From assembly GCA_030544215.1 (NCBI GenBank), contig JARZZO010000008.1:16611114-16675113 (forward strand): a DNA stretch of 64,000 nt, read 5' to 3'. A model generated the notes under the pieces. It saw only the letters and a program-made list of their open reading frames with translations, was not told the DNA's origin and made no database searches. How positions within the stretch are numbered: position 1 is the stretch's first letter; each line of letters starts with the position of its first letter. The position numbers were made by a program, and so were the translations under genes. Below are positions 1 through 12,126 of this stretch, in pieces. This stretch comes from Zantedeschia hybrid cultivar. Taxonomy: Eukaryota > Streptophyta > Magnoliopsida > Alismatales > Araceae.

Positions 1-3000
1 TGTACTCATGCAACGACGCATCCTGGTCGATATTGGTGGAATAGGGAGGTGCACAGGTGGTCCTCTTTCGTCTTTTAAAAGTTGAAGGCTTTGGTGAGTA
101 TAGTGATCCACTGCCAGGTGCCAACACCTTCTGGTCGTGTAAGGGATGCCCTGGCAAACAAAGGAGAGACCTTATCTAAGCCATGGCTCCTTAATCAAGT
201 AGAGAAATTGAGGAAAGTTCTTATACCATATTTTCTATCATGATTTTTGCTGCATTAATTTGTTGAGAGCATTTGATCACTTGGTCCTAGAGAATCCTAA
301 TTAAATGTAATAGTTACGAAAGAAATTGTGTCAGAAGTCACTTTAACAAGAGATATTTGATCAAAGAATCAAATGAAATTTAGTGGGGTAAAGAAAGTGA
401 TTAAAAGTGTCCTACATGTAATTCCTCTCAAGAATAAGGAGTTTTTAGTTGCATGCCCCTGAAGCCTGAATTTTTCGATGTTATATCTTTAAAATCATCA
501 TGTTAATTACTATTACCCCCCGAAATGGGTGCTTGTTTACCTTGTGCATGCCCTTGTCAATCTGATCTACTTAACCGCAACTGAACACATTGTGTTTAAC
601 AAAAACAATATTTATTATTCGACCCATATCCTGACATAAGAAGTCCAATAAGATAAAAAGACGAGTACACCCTTAAAAAGAAAGGGAGGAATAGAAGGAA
701 AAGAGAAGGAGAAACTTTCCTTTGTAATAGTTTAGGCATCTATGTTAGCACTGTAAGAGGAAATTTTCAAAACATTCTCATAGCAGCCGACTGAAAGGCA
801 TGATACAGGTCTTATTTTGGATATTAGGATTATAATAGTTAATATGCCGCTTTTGAGGTTATAGCATTACATATAACAATAGAGGGGGTATCTGAGAAAA
901 GTATCCAAAATAAATTGGACCAATGTCCTCTTGGCTTCGTACATGCTTCGTACCTAATATCACACTATCATACAAATGGGTCTCGACTGCGTTGGCGGGC
1001 TCCCCATTTCGGCCCATACTTGCTGTCAACCCAAACAACCCATATGGGCTTCTTAGAGCCCCAAAATCTACATGGGTCAGACCCATGCACTTCAAAATGA
1101 AAATAAAATAAGCTTGCTTAGTCACGGCGAAGCAACCAAAATTTCTATGTTGTCGGTGTCTACTACAAGAGCTCAGAGGGAAGATGGTTGAGTGTTAGGA
1201 TGGACTCCAATTCAATATTATTAACTCAAATAACTTACTAGTTTAAATCAAAATTGGGTGGAGCCGTTGAGGTAAGGCCAACCCCATTGTCAAAACTGTC
1301 TATGCTCCTCCAACAATAGCAAGGAGGAAGATCCTTTTGTAGTGAGTCCTCAACCTCAAGACAAACCTCCCAGAAGCTTGTCTCTTATCAAAATTGGTAT
1401 ACTATATACTATCCAGAGGTTACCTACAATCCCCGTGTGATTGGCATCTTATACTGGGGGATGGGGATGAACAATATGGAGGATTGGAGGGGGGTGAGTA
1501 CTACCTTGAGGGGCTATGTGATAGACATAACCAAGGTATCGCTTTAACCAGATGTATCTTTAGAGCCGAGATCCTCTTGGCCCTTGCCTTTACTTATAAT
1601 TAATATGAGTCAAAGATTAATTGGTCACTTATCAAGATAAGGTTTGAAAAGTGACTAATTTACTCTAATTTTTATGAGTGGGGGTATACTGTGCTACAGG
1701 CTGAAGGTCACAGAACTAGGATGTATAGTCTCCTACATGGCATTCCATGTCGATTGGAGCCAAACAGTGTTCTCAAACTTTGCGACCTAATTTGGTGAAT
1801 TGGTGCTATAAACTCACTTTACTAGGATCTTCTGAGTGCCTAATCAAACATTTGTACTCAAGATCCTTGCATTAAGAAAGCAACACGCAACCATATATAG
1901 CTGTTATATATGAAATTAGTTTTCAAGAAGTATAGTCCAGTAGTCCGAATAAACCGTCATTATAGCCTCCAACCGAACTTTCGTATGTAGTTGAAAGAAG
2001 TTTTGGACTTCCATAATCTCTCGAATAATTTTCTGTATTTTTTTTTTAAATCAACATTTACGTGATCTTTATAACTTCTAACAAAAAATTCTGAAGTTGG
2101 AGCTTTCTACGTTGAGAGAAAGACAAATCTGTTATAGGAAAAGATTGACTACTGCAATCGACCAAGGTTAGACCCAACTCTAATCATCCATTAATTTTTT
2201 ATATTAAAACTGAAATATAAAAGTAACTTTCAATTAAAATTTTTGTCAGACATGCCCTCAATCCTTTTTAAGTTTGCTTGATCATTCCCCTCTCCCACAT
2301 TGATGGACTCCATTGGTAACTTTCGTGCATTTTTCTTTTCCTATTACTTGTGAAGCTATACGATACGCGAAACACGACCCATATACTGCTCCTCACGTCT
2401 CCACACTGCTGCCCCACCACACGGATCTTCGTGTGAAGGGAGTTGGCATGGATGGGAGGTTGGGCGATCATAGCTATCGTGCCCAGTGCCCACGGCCAAC
2501 AATATTTAATCATGTTAAATACTAAGATATAACATAAGGAAAGTGGTCCAGTGAACTCGACGCCACCATACAATCGAGCACTCTAGTCAAAGACTTCTTT
2601 TACTTATTTTTCTTCGTAAAATACGGATGGAGTAAAGTTAAAAAAATCTCCTCACTATGAGGTTGAGCCTACTGAATCGGGCCTCATAACATAATTAACT
2701 TGTAGATCCGACATACTGATCATTATTTCTATTTCTGTTCCTGTAAAGAGAGATACGCAGAGATTCTCGCCAAGCTTTGGTCACTGCAAGACATGTGAGA
2801 TGAAATGAATCTGTGGACTGTGAAGTAAGGCAATCTTACCAAAAGAATAAAAGGGTAAGGCAGTAAAGAGGGATAGATATGCTTGGCCACACGGCAGTGT
2901 CAAACATTCTATCTACTCCATGCTTCCATCCCTTCAATCTGTGCTTGTTGATTATATTTGAAAGTACACAGAAGGAAATGATTTTGTTGCCTTACTTGCA

Positions 3001-3216
3001 TCAGAGGATGTCCTAGATGGAGAAAGCTTGGGTGATCAAGTAAAGTTGGTAAACACAAGTCTGTATGTATGTATGCTCTTTCTTCCACTACATTGGAGCT
3101 TTGGACGTCCGAGTTAAGAACAAGGACCATCCATCTATATGGAAGAGAAAGAAGATTTAAACGAAATGGACGGGAGAAAGAAAGAAAAAGGCAGAAGCTA
3201 TATAGGTATACAAATA
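1..3216. other. Intergenic DNA, no gene recognised
   Basis: AT-rich sequence with only short, unrelated open frames (100 codons or fewer) and no recognisable protein, RNA gene or clear transposon end. The stretch at 2,310-2,520 is locally more GC-balanced and open in two frames, but neither translation resembles a known family. The first 200 bases could be the tail of a unit lying outside the window; nothing inside supports a call. Confidence 0.5.
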
Positions 3217-3585
3217 TCATTGTTTCTTCCAGAACGGGAGACCACGTAAAAGCCGCTGCAAGCTGCGCTTCACCTTATCCGCTTTGTCCACCTTTGTCGT
3301 CGTCGCCTGATCTCTTCCCCGTTTCCACAACTTCCTCCTCTCCTGCCCGCTGGACGCCGCCGTTTCGCTCACCACCGCGTGCTGGACGAGAGAAGACTCG
3401 ACAAGAGGCGGACCCATCAGCCGTGGAGGCCCTGGGTAGGTCGGGAAGACCATGACTTGCCGGTCCAGTTGGTGACACAGCGAGGCCAGCTCGAAGGAGT
3501 CGTACAAAGCGCTGCCGCAGTCCCACACGCGGCCGCTTCCTTTGTCTCTCCTTCCTTCCTGTTGCTGCTGCACCATCTTCCGCAT
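3217..3585 (-). CDS. Small conserved plant protein of unknown function (WDCGSxLYDSxEL type)
   Basis: Single-exon minus-strand frame of 122 codons if read from the Met at 3,585. An N-terminal hallmark, VWDCGSALYDSFELASL, starts near residue 20 and is followed by HQLDRQVM. It resembles small angiosperm proteins annotated only as uncharacterised or as putative transmembrane proteins, including, from memory, two Arabidopsis paralogues. The rest is Ser/Ala-rich, then basic (many Lys/Arg in the last 45 residues), ending in a Trp/Lys-rich tail; no signal peptide or membrane segment is evident. The frame stays open upstream to 3,756, but a TATA-like box at 3,676-3,682 would put transcription start near 3,650. 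That excludes the upstream Mets and favours 3,585 (or 3,576). No function is assigned. The high GC of the frame against AT-rich flanks supports a real gene. Confidence 0.6.
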   Translation of the reverse strand: MRKMVQQQQEGRRDKGSGRVWDCGSALYDSFELASLCHQLDRQVMVFPTYPGPPRLMGPPLVESSLVQHAVVSETAASSGQERRKLWKRGRDQATTTKVDKADKVKRSLQRLLRGLPFWKKQ

Positions 3586-3675
3586 AGCTGAGGTCTCGGC
3601 TTCCGCCTGTGCTTGGTGTTGGTGTCTTCCAGGTAACAGCAGTGCGACTGCGCGCGTCATCCGCCGGGTGTGCAG

Positions 3676-3682
3676 TATATAT
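3676..3682 (-). promoter_or_regulatory. Putative TATA box of the small minus-strand gene
   Basis: ATATATA on the minus strand, about 90 bases upstream of the chosen start codon. Initiation roughly 30 bases downstream gives a 5' leader of about 60 bases. It lies inside the extended open frame, which is the main reason for preferring the internal start. Confidence 0.4.
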
Positions 3683-3756
3683 GCTGTAGCCAGGATTCTT
3701 CCTGGTGCTCTTCCTTCATTAGCTAGAGACTGGAAATAATGACAGGATCCTTGCAT

Positions 3757-6700
3757 TTAAAGACCAGGATGTGATGGTCGCTGACGAGGGATAAGTTAAC
3801 ATCTAGGGTTTTGATCTTGTTGGGTCGGAGATTCATCCAATCTGAATCAGACGGCTGAGACTCTTCCAAATCACAGAACATTTCCACTCGTTCCTACAAG
3901 ATAGATACTAGGTCAGATGAGACTTCGGTGGCAATCCGAAAAAATCCCTCCGATACTTAAATTAGAGTATGTAGAGCAGAGAACAAGAGCACATGAGTAG
4001 AATCTATAGCATAGAATGTACTTTTTGAGGTTACCGAGATGTTTATTTTATAAGGATAGATCTAAGACAATCAAAGAGTCCGATTGAGAGATGTATAGAG
4101 CAGGCCTGATCCGATCTCTGAACGGGACGGAATTCTAACTTCCTTATTTGATATTGGTTTACTTATTAGCAGATCGGATATAGGTTCGGAAAGGACTTTC
4201 TTAAGCAGAAAATCTTCCACGCTCAACGGGACATAGAGGTCCGACCACTGGGTCCCAATGAGAGGCCATGACACCTCCTAACGGGGCTTGCCCACTTGAC
4301 AAATGGGCCAAAACAAATCAGGCCCTCTCAGATCTCATGTAGGTTGACCGTTTCACATGGTTTATTTTGCAATGCAAGTGTGGTCAGCTGTTCTTCCCTT
4401 AATAAGGTATTTCTTTGGTATGATTCTCCACAGAGTGGATTAACTACACCTGGTTTGTGAGTCTTGACAAATGCACCATTTCCGGATAGTGGCTGTTGCA
4501 ATAAATAATACGAATGGTTGGTTGACAAATAATTTGAGTATCTTAAGAAAGTTATCTTAAAAGAACACAAATGATATCTTCCCCTAATAAAGAAGTACGT
4601 ACATTTGACATCACATAATTGATGAGAACATTGACAAATCCAATCTTCATGTGATTTCCTCTACTTTGTGAAGTTATTCAAACTACGTTCCCCTCTCATG
4701 ATGTACTTGTTATCTTTGTTATGTACAAATTAAACTTGTGATTATAGAATTAATTTTTAATATGAGGAAACATCTATATATCCAGTAGACTTTTCCCTTC
4801 TTATCAACCACCGCCAGAAAGAAAGGAAAAATAAGTTAAAGAAATAGCTGGCAAGCCAAAGTGTATACAATTTTAGGTTACACGCTCATTTGCTGCAATA
4901 ATTTAAAGCCTCAATAATTTCAATATGATATCAAAAAGTTAAATTATATATTTCATTTTTATGGTCTATGTAAAAAAACCTAAAATAAGTTTATACGTGA
5001 AGGGACGTGTTAGAATAATCTCGAAACATGTTACAAGAATCCTATATTGAAAAAGAGATGTAAATGCAATATTTTAGAATAGCTCTACATTGAAAAAGAG
5101 ACAAAAATAATGTATTAGAATCGTCTCATAATAGTAAAGAGATAAAAATAAAATATATTTAATAGATGACGTTTATTATATTCAATGTCTTAAAATTTTG
5201 AGTTGGATGATCTAATAACTTTAAAAAATATACTTTAACTCAAAAAAAAAAATCTAAAAATTCTAACTACTCTAAAACTTGCCAAAGGTGCGCTTCATCT
5301 CCAAATACCCAATCAACTGCCGCCTACCGAGCCAGCACGCATACTTAGGTCGAAGTAAGTGGGACTAGAAGAAACCAGTAAAAAAAGGTTAGATGAATCA
5401 CCAAAAAAAACTAGTAAGAAAGGTCAAATGAATCACTATGAAAACTAAAATTAGAGAGAAAACATCTTTTTTTCTTGCTCCTTGTTAGATCATTGGATCC
5501 TGCCTAATTTTCAAAATATTAATATAAAACACTTCATCGAATAGACTGAAGTACTTTCTCTAAAGATTCTAGAGCATGAATATTTAATTACACCTTCATA
5601 TCAGTTTTAGAAACTTTTTTTTGGTGTGGGGCAATGTTGGGTAGGTATGTATAATTGTCTTTGTCAAAAAGAATATGCATAATTTTCCTTAAATACAGAG
5701 GGTTCAAATCTTAACGATGTTAATATTTTCTTCTCATTTAGGATATATAATTATTCTCAAGTGCAGAAGATTCAAATCTTAGCAATGTCAATATTTTCTT
5801 CTTAAATGAGAATATTTTCTGACAAGCCTCACTTTTGCACTTGCACAAGTGACTATAATTACATTCCGGAAAAGGGGGAAGAAATATTCTCTCCATGTGT
5901 CCCATCCTCAACAGAGAGTACGTAGTATATGCTCGTGTGTTAATGCTCACACTCTTGTATACCAAAAGAAGTCGAAATTATGACTTCCCCAAGTTTTAAG
6001 AATATAAGTGTAAAATTTTACATCTTTAACTTTTAAAGATATCATTGTAAAACTATAATAGGTTAAATTTCAAGGGTACAAGTGTAAATATGCAAGGGTC
6101 TATGCGTATACTTGTCTGCGTATTTCCCATCTGCAAGAACTGCACTTCACCCACTTTGCGGGAAAAATGGCACCCAGCATCTTCTTGTGGATGCCAAAAT
6201 CCTGATATGAAGATGGTCAATGCATCAAATTTTTATTGGCCACTATTTCTGCGTGCAACAAGTTTTACACGGTACCAAATGGATCCTGACTCAATCATTT
6301 TGAAATAGCTTAGATGTCATGAAATAAAGATGGACAAATCATCCTTATGACAAACGTCGTACACGACGGCTCTGTTTGGTAATAATTTTACTTTAGACTC
6401 AAAATCCACAGATTCAGCGAAATATGAAAAATATAAAAAAAATCAAATGAAAAAAGGATAGATAGATTGTTTAAGAATATTTTATCTCATGTTGAAAAAA
6501 GATCTCTTTTCGACTTCTGACGAATCTTTTGAAAAAGAGATAGAAGGAGAATTCGAGCATCCTAAAGAGTTTCTTTTCCTTTTTATCTTTTTAAAATTCT
6601 CAAATGGACGTAATATGAAGATAAAAATATCTTTTGATGTATTTTCAAATTTAAGTTTTCATAAGTTTTTCAAATCAGTTTTTAAAAAGTAAATAATTTT

Positions 6701-6873
6701 TCTTAAATTTTAAATTCAAAAGATGCCGACGTAACTCCTTTCAAAATATAAATTCTTTTAAAATTTAGCGTCCAAAAATTATTTCTAAATGGAGCCGAAG
6801 CCTGGCCTCTTAAGAGGATTGACCGTAGATCACAATTCCTTCCACCTCTGAGACTCGGCAGTGATCTCTGGCA
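3757..6873. other. Intergenic DNA with a possible old LTR fragment
   Basis: No gene seen. Bases about 3,810-4,310 are GC-balanced and read like part of a decayed LTR of a plant retrotransposon, with a dense run of gatccgatctg-like motifs and a family-like texture, but no TG/CA ends or repeat partner lie in the window, so this is weak. The remainder is strongly AT-rich. A near-direct repeat of about 45 bases occurs at 5,705-5,740 and 5,765-5,800 (ggttcaaatcttaacgatgt / gattcaaatcttagcaatgt). Confidence 0.3.
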
Positions 6874-6890
6874 TCTTCAACTCTTCATTT

Positions 6891-7202
6891 TTTTTTTTTT
6901 TTTTAAAGGACTCATAGGATAATTATGTACAACTATTTACAAACGACCGGAGTTCTAATATGAAATTCAAGATTTTCCTCCAGAGTTAGAGATAATTCCG
7001 GTCAGATCCATGGGTTCGCCTAATTAGGCGACAATTCCATATCCGTTTGATTTCTGAGGAAGTAATCTCACAGACCAGGAGATAAAGATCCCAACAACAC
7101 CAGGGCTGCATGACTGAGGAGTTTTTAGGCCACAATTAAGATCGAACATGAGAACTCCCTTTTGAAAAGGTGGTGATAAACTAACTGCCCTAGGCAACTG
7201 GT
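6891..7202 (-). mobile_element. tRNA-derived SINE, copy 1 (minus strand)
   Basis: About 310 bp, flanked by a perfect 17-bp target duplication, tcttcaactcttcattt, at 6,874-6,890 and 7,203-7,219. Read on the minus strand it begins with a tRNA-like head containing an A-box-like CCTAGGGCAGTTAG and a B-box-like TGTTCGATC, continues through a body with the motif GTCGCCTAATTAGGCG, and ends in a poly(A) tail seen here as poly(T) at the left end. The head, body and tail align end to end with the copy at 13,725-14,033. The poly(A) tail and variable-length target duplication are the hallmarks of LINE-mobilised SINEs. The family name is not known to me. Confidence 0.85.
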
Positions 7203-7425
7203 TCTTCAACTCTTCATTTCACTCTCCCATTTTGACGAAGTTTGTAATGCTGAGAGGCATACTTTTCTTACAATGCAATTTAGGGCAAATCAGATCCAAT
7301 TTAATTCAGGAAAATGCTTGAATTGAACTCAAATTAATTTTGTTAAATTAAACGTAGGCTGGGTTGAATTTGCAACAGCTCAATTTAAATTCGGGCAAAC
7401 TCAATTTAGCTTCAACGCAACTAAC

Positions 7426-7744
7426 TAGGACTGTCAAAAGGCGTCTGGACCTGTTGCCAGTGCAGTTTGGTCCCCCAATTTTGGGCCTGGGTATACCTGT
7501 TTAGGCAATGCAAACCATATTTTTATATGTTGCCCAAATTTATCATCAGATTTTTACGATTTTGGGCATGAAACCAATCCCATTTCTGTTGTATAGTATT
7601 GTTTAAGATAAATTAATTATTTTTTGGGGTTTGCCTGAGACCTGACCCGTTTATCTATTTATCCGTTAATGTTTTCCTACACTGGATATAGGTCCGTTTG
7701 ATTCGGGCACGGATCTACTTATCCCAGTACCATTGACAATCTTA
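7426..7744. mobile_element. Possible hAT-type MITE
   Basis: About 320 bp bounded by imperfect inverted termini of the type taggactgtcaa (left) and taagattgtcaa (reverse of right end), with sub-terminal GGTCC/CGGATC-like motifs as in the better-preserved element at 31,184-31,540. The expected 8-bp duplication is not convincing, so the call rests on terminal similarity only. Confidence 0.3.
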
Positions 7745-7788
7745 AACTTTCTTTTTCTTTTTTTCTTATACTATACTTACGTTACTTC

Positions 7789-8187
7789 TAGGGATGTCAA
7801 TCGGACGGGCCAGTCGGTGGCCTAATCCAACTTAAATCATATTAAAGGAAATTGAGTTGGCCAAGTTATATAAATTGTGTTAGACTAAATTTGAGTTGAT
7901 ATTAATTAAATCTGAGATGAGCTGGGTTGAAAACAGACTGGCCCAGTTTAAACTATTCACTTTTATAATAATTCATGTAAAAAGTAAAACACTTCTAACA
8001 AATCATTTATAAATAGGATCAGCTCAACCCAATCCAACTTAACCCAGTCACTGTTGAATTGGGACTGAATTTGGGTTAAATTTGGATTGAATTTGGGTTA
8101 GGTTAAAATTGGACTAGGCTATTTTAAATTTAAGTTAGACTCAAATTATCACGTAACACCGTCCAACCAGCCTAATTTACATCCTTA
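7789..8187 (+). mobile_element. hAT-type MITE, family A copy 1
   Basis: A 399-bp AT-rich non-coding element with termini tagggatgtcaat and, reversed, taaggatgtaaat. Flanking 8-mers gttacttc (7,781-7,788) and attacttc (8,188-8,195) match at 7 of 8 positions, the duplication size of hAT elements. The interior (for example the ttcataataattcatgt-like centre and acacttctaacaaatcattt) is shared with the copies at 14,069-14,446 and about 15,430-15,826, so this is a dispersed family. No coding capacity. Confidence 0.75.
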
Positions 8188-8330
8188 ATTACTTCCATAA
8201 ACCTTCCTGATTCTTGAGTACAACAGGGACGATACAATTTGGGATACATCCAAGCCATGTAAGTAACATTTCTTAAACACAACCCACCCCATGTACTTTA
8301 CTTCCGAGTCTAAAAAATCCAATCCCTCAA

Positions 8331-9700
8331 TTTTTTTTTTTTTGACAAAGCACAAAAGCACATTCATTCATTACTAAAGTAGAGAACGCACAAAAGGTAA
8401 GGTGGGGTTACAGTAGTACACAGGTGCACGGATGGGATAGCACAAACGAAAGGACAACACAACATGCTAAGTCAGATATCACCTTTGAACCAACAGACAA
8501 ACCAACAAACACCATGCAGGCACCCATAGTGGGAAGGGTGTAGGTCGGAGAAGAAGCAATGCCAGCAGCCAGTGATGGGCTCAGAACACCAGGGCTAATA
8601 ACACGAGTAATCTTCACGTGATACCAAATAAGTACTGCAAAATTGAAGTTGTAGGGAGAGATAGAAGCTCCATTGAAGCATCGCCGGCATCAGCCGGCCA
8701 AAGAAGATGCATATTGTCACAGCAAGAAGGGGATTGCTCGGAGACGTACGTCAGCGCCGATGCATGAGATAAGTACGAGATCTTGAGCACCTGACTATGC
8801 TTCAAACACCCTAAAAGGTACCAAACTGGAAGCACAACAAAGCCCTACAGAGATCCAAGAACCGGCGGCCATGGGAAAAGGGAGGTCTATACCCTAGAAA
8901 AACAAGAAGAAAACACAAAAGCAACAAGATATACGTCGGGAATAAGGGACCAAGGCCTAGGAGAGCCAGGATTCCACCAAAACCTAAAATGGATCTAAAT
9001 CTAGGTAAACAGTAGGAAGTGGGAGGGTGGAACCGAGAGAGGGAGATAAGGCAGAAGATGGCACTGGGGAAGGAATTAGAGAAAGGGGGGGAGGGTTACT
9101 GAGAAGAGGAAGTGGAGAGGGGGGAAAGATGGGGAGAACAGGCACAATGATGGCCGTGGGAGATGAGCTGAGGGGTGACTATGGGAGGCGGATGGGCCAG
9201 AGTGGAAAAGTGAAGTAGGCGGATGGCACAATGATGGCGAATGGGCCAGAGTGGGTAGGGAAAGGTGAAGCAGGCAGTTAGGGAGCATAGTTGAAACGGA
9301 AGGAGGAGGATGGGAGGTGGAAAGGTCAAGGCAGTGGTGAGGATGCGTCCCCAAATGATGGAAGGCGGCAGGGGAGAAAACGGCAAGCAGATGGAAAAGG
9401 CAAAAACGGGAGGGAGAACAAACGTGAGAGAAAAGGGAGGATCGGAGATCGCGAAGGGAAGAAGGTAGGAAGAAACGATGAACAACGAACTAGAGGGGGA
9501 AGAGAAAACCAAACCTGAAACCGGAAGAAATCCGTGGAAACCGCCTAGGAGGCGAGGTTACCGCCCAGGGGCGAAGGGAACTACTTCTTCCTCATCCATG
9601 TACCTTCAAAGCTGCACCCCTTGGTCGCCATTCCAAACCCCGTGGCCTTGGTCCTGTGGTGTGTGTGGCAGGTCTCGCCTCTGGGGAACTGTTAGTCCCA
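8331..9700 (-). mobile_element. Poly(A)-tailed retroposon, LINE-like non-autonomous element
   Basis: On the minus strand the sequence ends in a 13-base poly(A) (poly(T) at 8,331-8,343), preceded by a GC-balanced 650-bp region and, further 5', by a long polypyrimidine stretch (polypurine on the plus strand, about 9,010-9,540). The pyrimidine-rich leader, unique body and poly(A) tail resemble a LINE leader plus 3' region lacking the coding part, or a retroposed transcript. Short open frames exist on both strands but none resembles a reverse transcriptase. The left boundary is fixed by the poly(T); the right boundary is approximate, and I found no target duplication. Confidence 0.4.
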
Positions 9701-10156
9701 CGGTGGCATGATGCTCAATTCAATTGCTCACGGCTGAAGTAGGCTTGTCCACTCAAAGTGGAAAACTAGATGTATGGCCAATTGTGATGATGCCCACGTT
9801 TGGATGTCTCATCTCTGTACTTCTTTTGCTTCTTCTTCATGGAGATTTTCTTGACACAAGTTGTTTTTCCGCCTTTGGAAATACTCAATCCTGCAGACTG
9901 CATAGTGCACATTTTACATAAAAGGACATAAAACCTTTACAGATCTTCAAACTTGTGTCCTCTATTTTCATTCCGTTAGGAAGATATTCGAATAAAATAT
10001 GAACATCTAGACTAGTCCCGTTTTGTGTTTTAATACTTCAGAGGTTATAACTAAGACAGAAAAATGAAACCCCCTTGGCCATGTGATCTGTAGATTTGAT
10101 TAAGGTGTCAAGAAGAAGCAAATATATTGGCCCATAGTGTTTTCTGTTGTGTTTTT
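9701..10156. other. Intergenic DNA, nothing recognised
   Basis: No gene, repeat or transposon end identified between the retroposon and the TTCCGATA-rich element. Confidence 0.5.
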
Positions 10157-11533
10157 TAGGACTGTCAACGGAAATCCGATTATCCGATTTTTTAATTTGT
10201 TACCGGAAAAAAATATCCGTTTTCGATAAAAAAATATCCACCCGATAGTTATCGAAATCGGAATCAGATATTTCCGATAAACTATCGGAATTAGAAACGG
10301 AAACACTTGTTCCCGTATCCGCTTTTTGATTTTCGATTTCTATATTTATTAAACTTATTATTAAGAATAATATTAACCTTATGATTTTTTTTAATTAGAC
10401 GGCTGGGGAGAAAAGTGGAACCCTAACCAGCTAACCCTTTCCTACGCGCTACGCAGCCCCCAAGGGTCCCAACACATCCCCATCTGGCCATCTCCTCCAT
10501 CTGCTTCCTCCCCTCTCCACCACAGCATCATTCCCTTCCGCAGCAAGCAAGCCAGCAAACGCTGTTCAACGTTGCTCCGACCGACGGCTACTCAACGTTG
10601 CTACCGGCCGACGGCTGCTCAGTCATCTTTCCTCAACAGGGTCAGCGAAGAAGGGGGGTACCCAAACGGTCTCGACGGTGTTGGCCGGCACATGAACTTG
10701 GTAACCTCAAAAATCTCGTTTCTCTTTTCATTTTGATGTTTGATACGTATGTGTAGCTTTGCAGTAAGGTTTTCTCACTGAAAAAGCAAAAATTGTGAAG
10801 TCCACACTCTATTTGTAAAAATGCTTATAAGGAAAACTAGAGACGGCAGCGCAAGAGCTGGCGTGCCTCACGGGTACCCTTCCGCCAAGCAGGCCTCCCA
10901 GAAGAGCCGGTCCTCCAATGCGGCCACCAGCTTCAGTCTTCACGCTGACAACCTCCTCCTCCTCCTCCCCTGCGCTCGCACCCAACAACTTATTCGTCTT
11001 AATTTTTTTTTTTTTAGGCAGCCAGTGAAAAGAATTTATGGATACACAGTTTTGTCACACATGCATTCCATTCCCACAAAGTTGGGTCTTCACAAAACAT
11101 TGCGTGTTTTGATGGGCTGGAACTGAGTCTTGATTCCAAATAATTCAAGGGTCTACCAGATGAGCCCTATGACTGAATTTAAAGCTCTTAAGGACCTTAT
11201 TATCTGGCCTCCAGTTGTCGTCGGAAACTGATACACATAGTTTGGTCACACATGCATTCTACTTATTTTATTCTGCATGACATTACGTAGTTTTCGGTAA
11301 TTATCGGAAATCGGCAGTTTTCGGTAATTAGCGGAAATAATATCCGATTCCGATATCGGAATTGGAAACAAGTTGGAAACGGAAAATAGAATTTCCGATT
11401 TTGTCGGAAACAAAAATCGAAAATACATTTTCCGATATTATCGGAATCGGAAACAGAAACATGTTATTGTTATCGGAATCGAAAAACGGAAACACTTATT
11501 TCCGTATCCGTATCCTACCAATTTACAGTCATA
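10157..11533. mobile_element. hAT-like element rich in TTCCGATA motifs, with captured GC-rich insert
   Basis: Both ends are crowded with inverted copies of TATCGGAA/TTCCGATA and CCGTATCCG over about 200 bp, the sub-terminal motif pattern of hAT transposase binding regions. Outermost bases are taggactgtcaacgg on the left and, reversed, tatgactgtaaattgg on the right; the 8-bp flanks match poorly (about 5 of 8), so the insertion is old. The interior lacks a transposase but holds a GC-rich block (about 10,395-10,990) of quite different composition that may be captured host DNA. A short internal direct repeat, gtcacacatgcattc, occurs near 11,055 and 11,247. Confidence 0.5.
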
Positions 11534-12126
11534 TTATTTTCTCAGCATAGGAGTTGACTTTGAGAAAAGCCGGAGTTTACGACAAACTGTGGGCCTTTAT
11601 GTGGCCCACTAACTCTTTTATGTGGTCCATATCCAATTCTACAAACCATATTACACGTATACCCCCACATAATGTCTGAATTGAGAGCAAAAACTATGTT
11701 GACGTCGACGGGCAGTGCGGATACTGGACTATTCGCTCCTGCATTCGCAAAGAGTATATCTGTTAGCTATCTTATAACTATCCGAAAAGGTGTACTCGAA
11801 ACTGCTTTTTAATATCCGGATAGAAATCAATAGATGGTCGAATTGCTAACGAAGTGCAAATTTAAATAAAATGTAAACACAAAAAGTAACTATTCCTTAA
11901 AAGTATCAAATCACTCAAATTAAAGATCTCTTATCAATAACATAACATAAAATAACAATCCAACGGAATCATACTAAAATAATTTTCCCTCACTTAAAAG
12001 TCTATAATATCTTAAAAGGCAAATAAAATAAGAAAAATAATAAGATACATAATAATATTAAAACATAATAATATGTATTCACGTATAGTAGCGGATAACG
12101 GTTTCGGAAACATGACTATTCGTTTC

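Noticed and set aside
9027..9518. Gly/Arg-rich plus-strand and Ser/Pro-rich minus-strand frames
   Set aside because: Produced by a polypurine/polypyrimidine tract; not protein-like.
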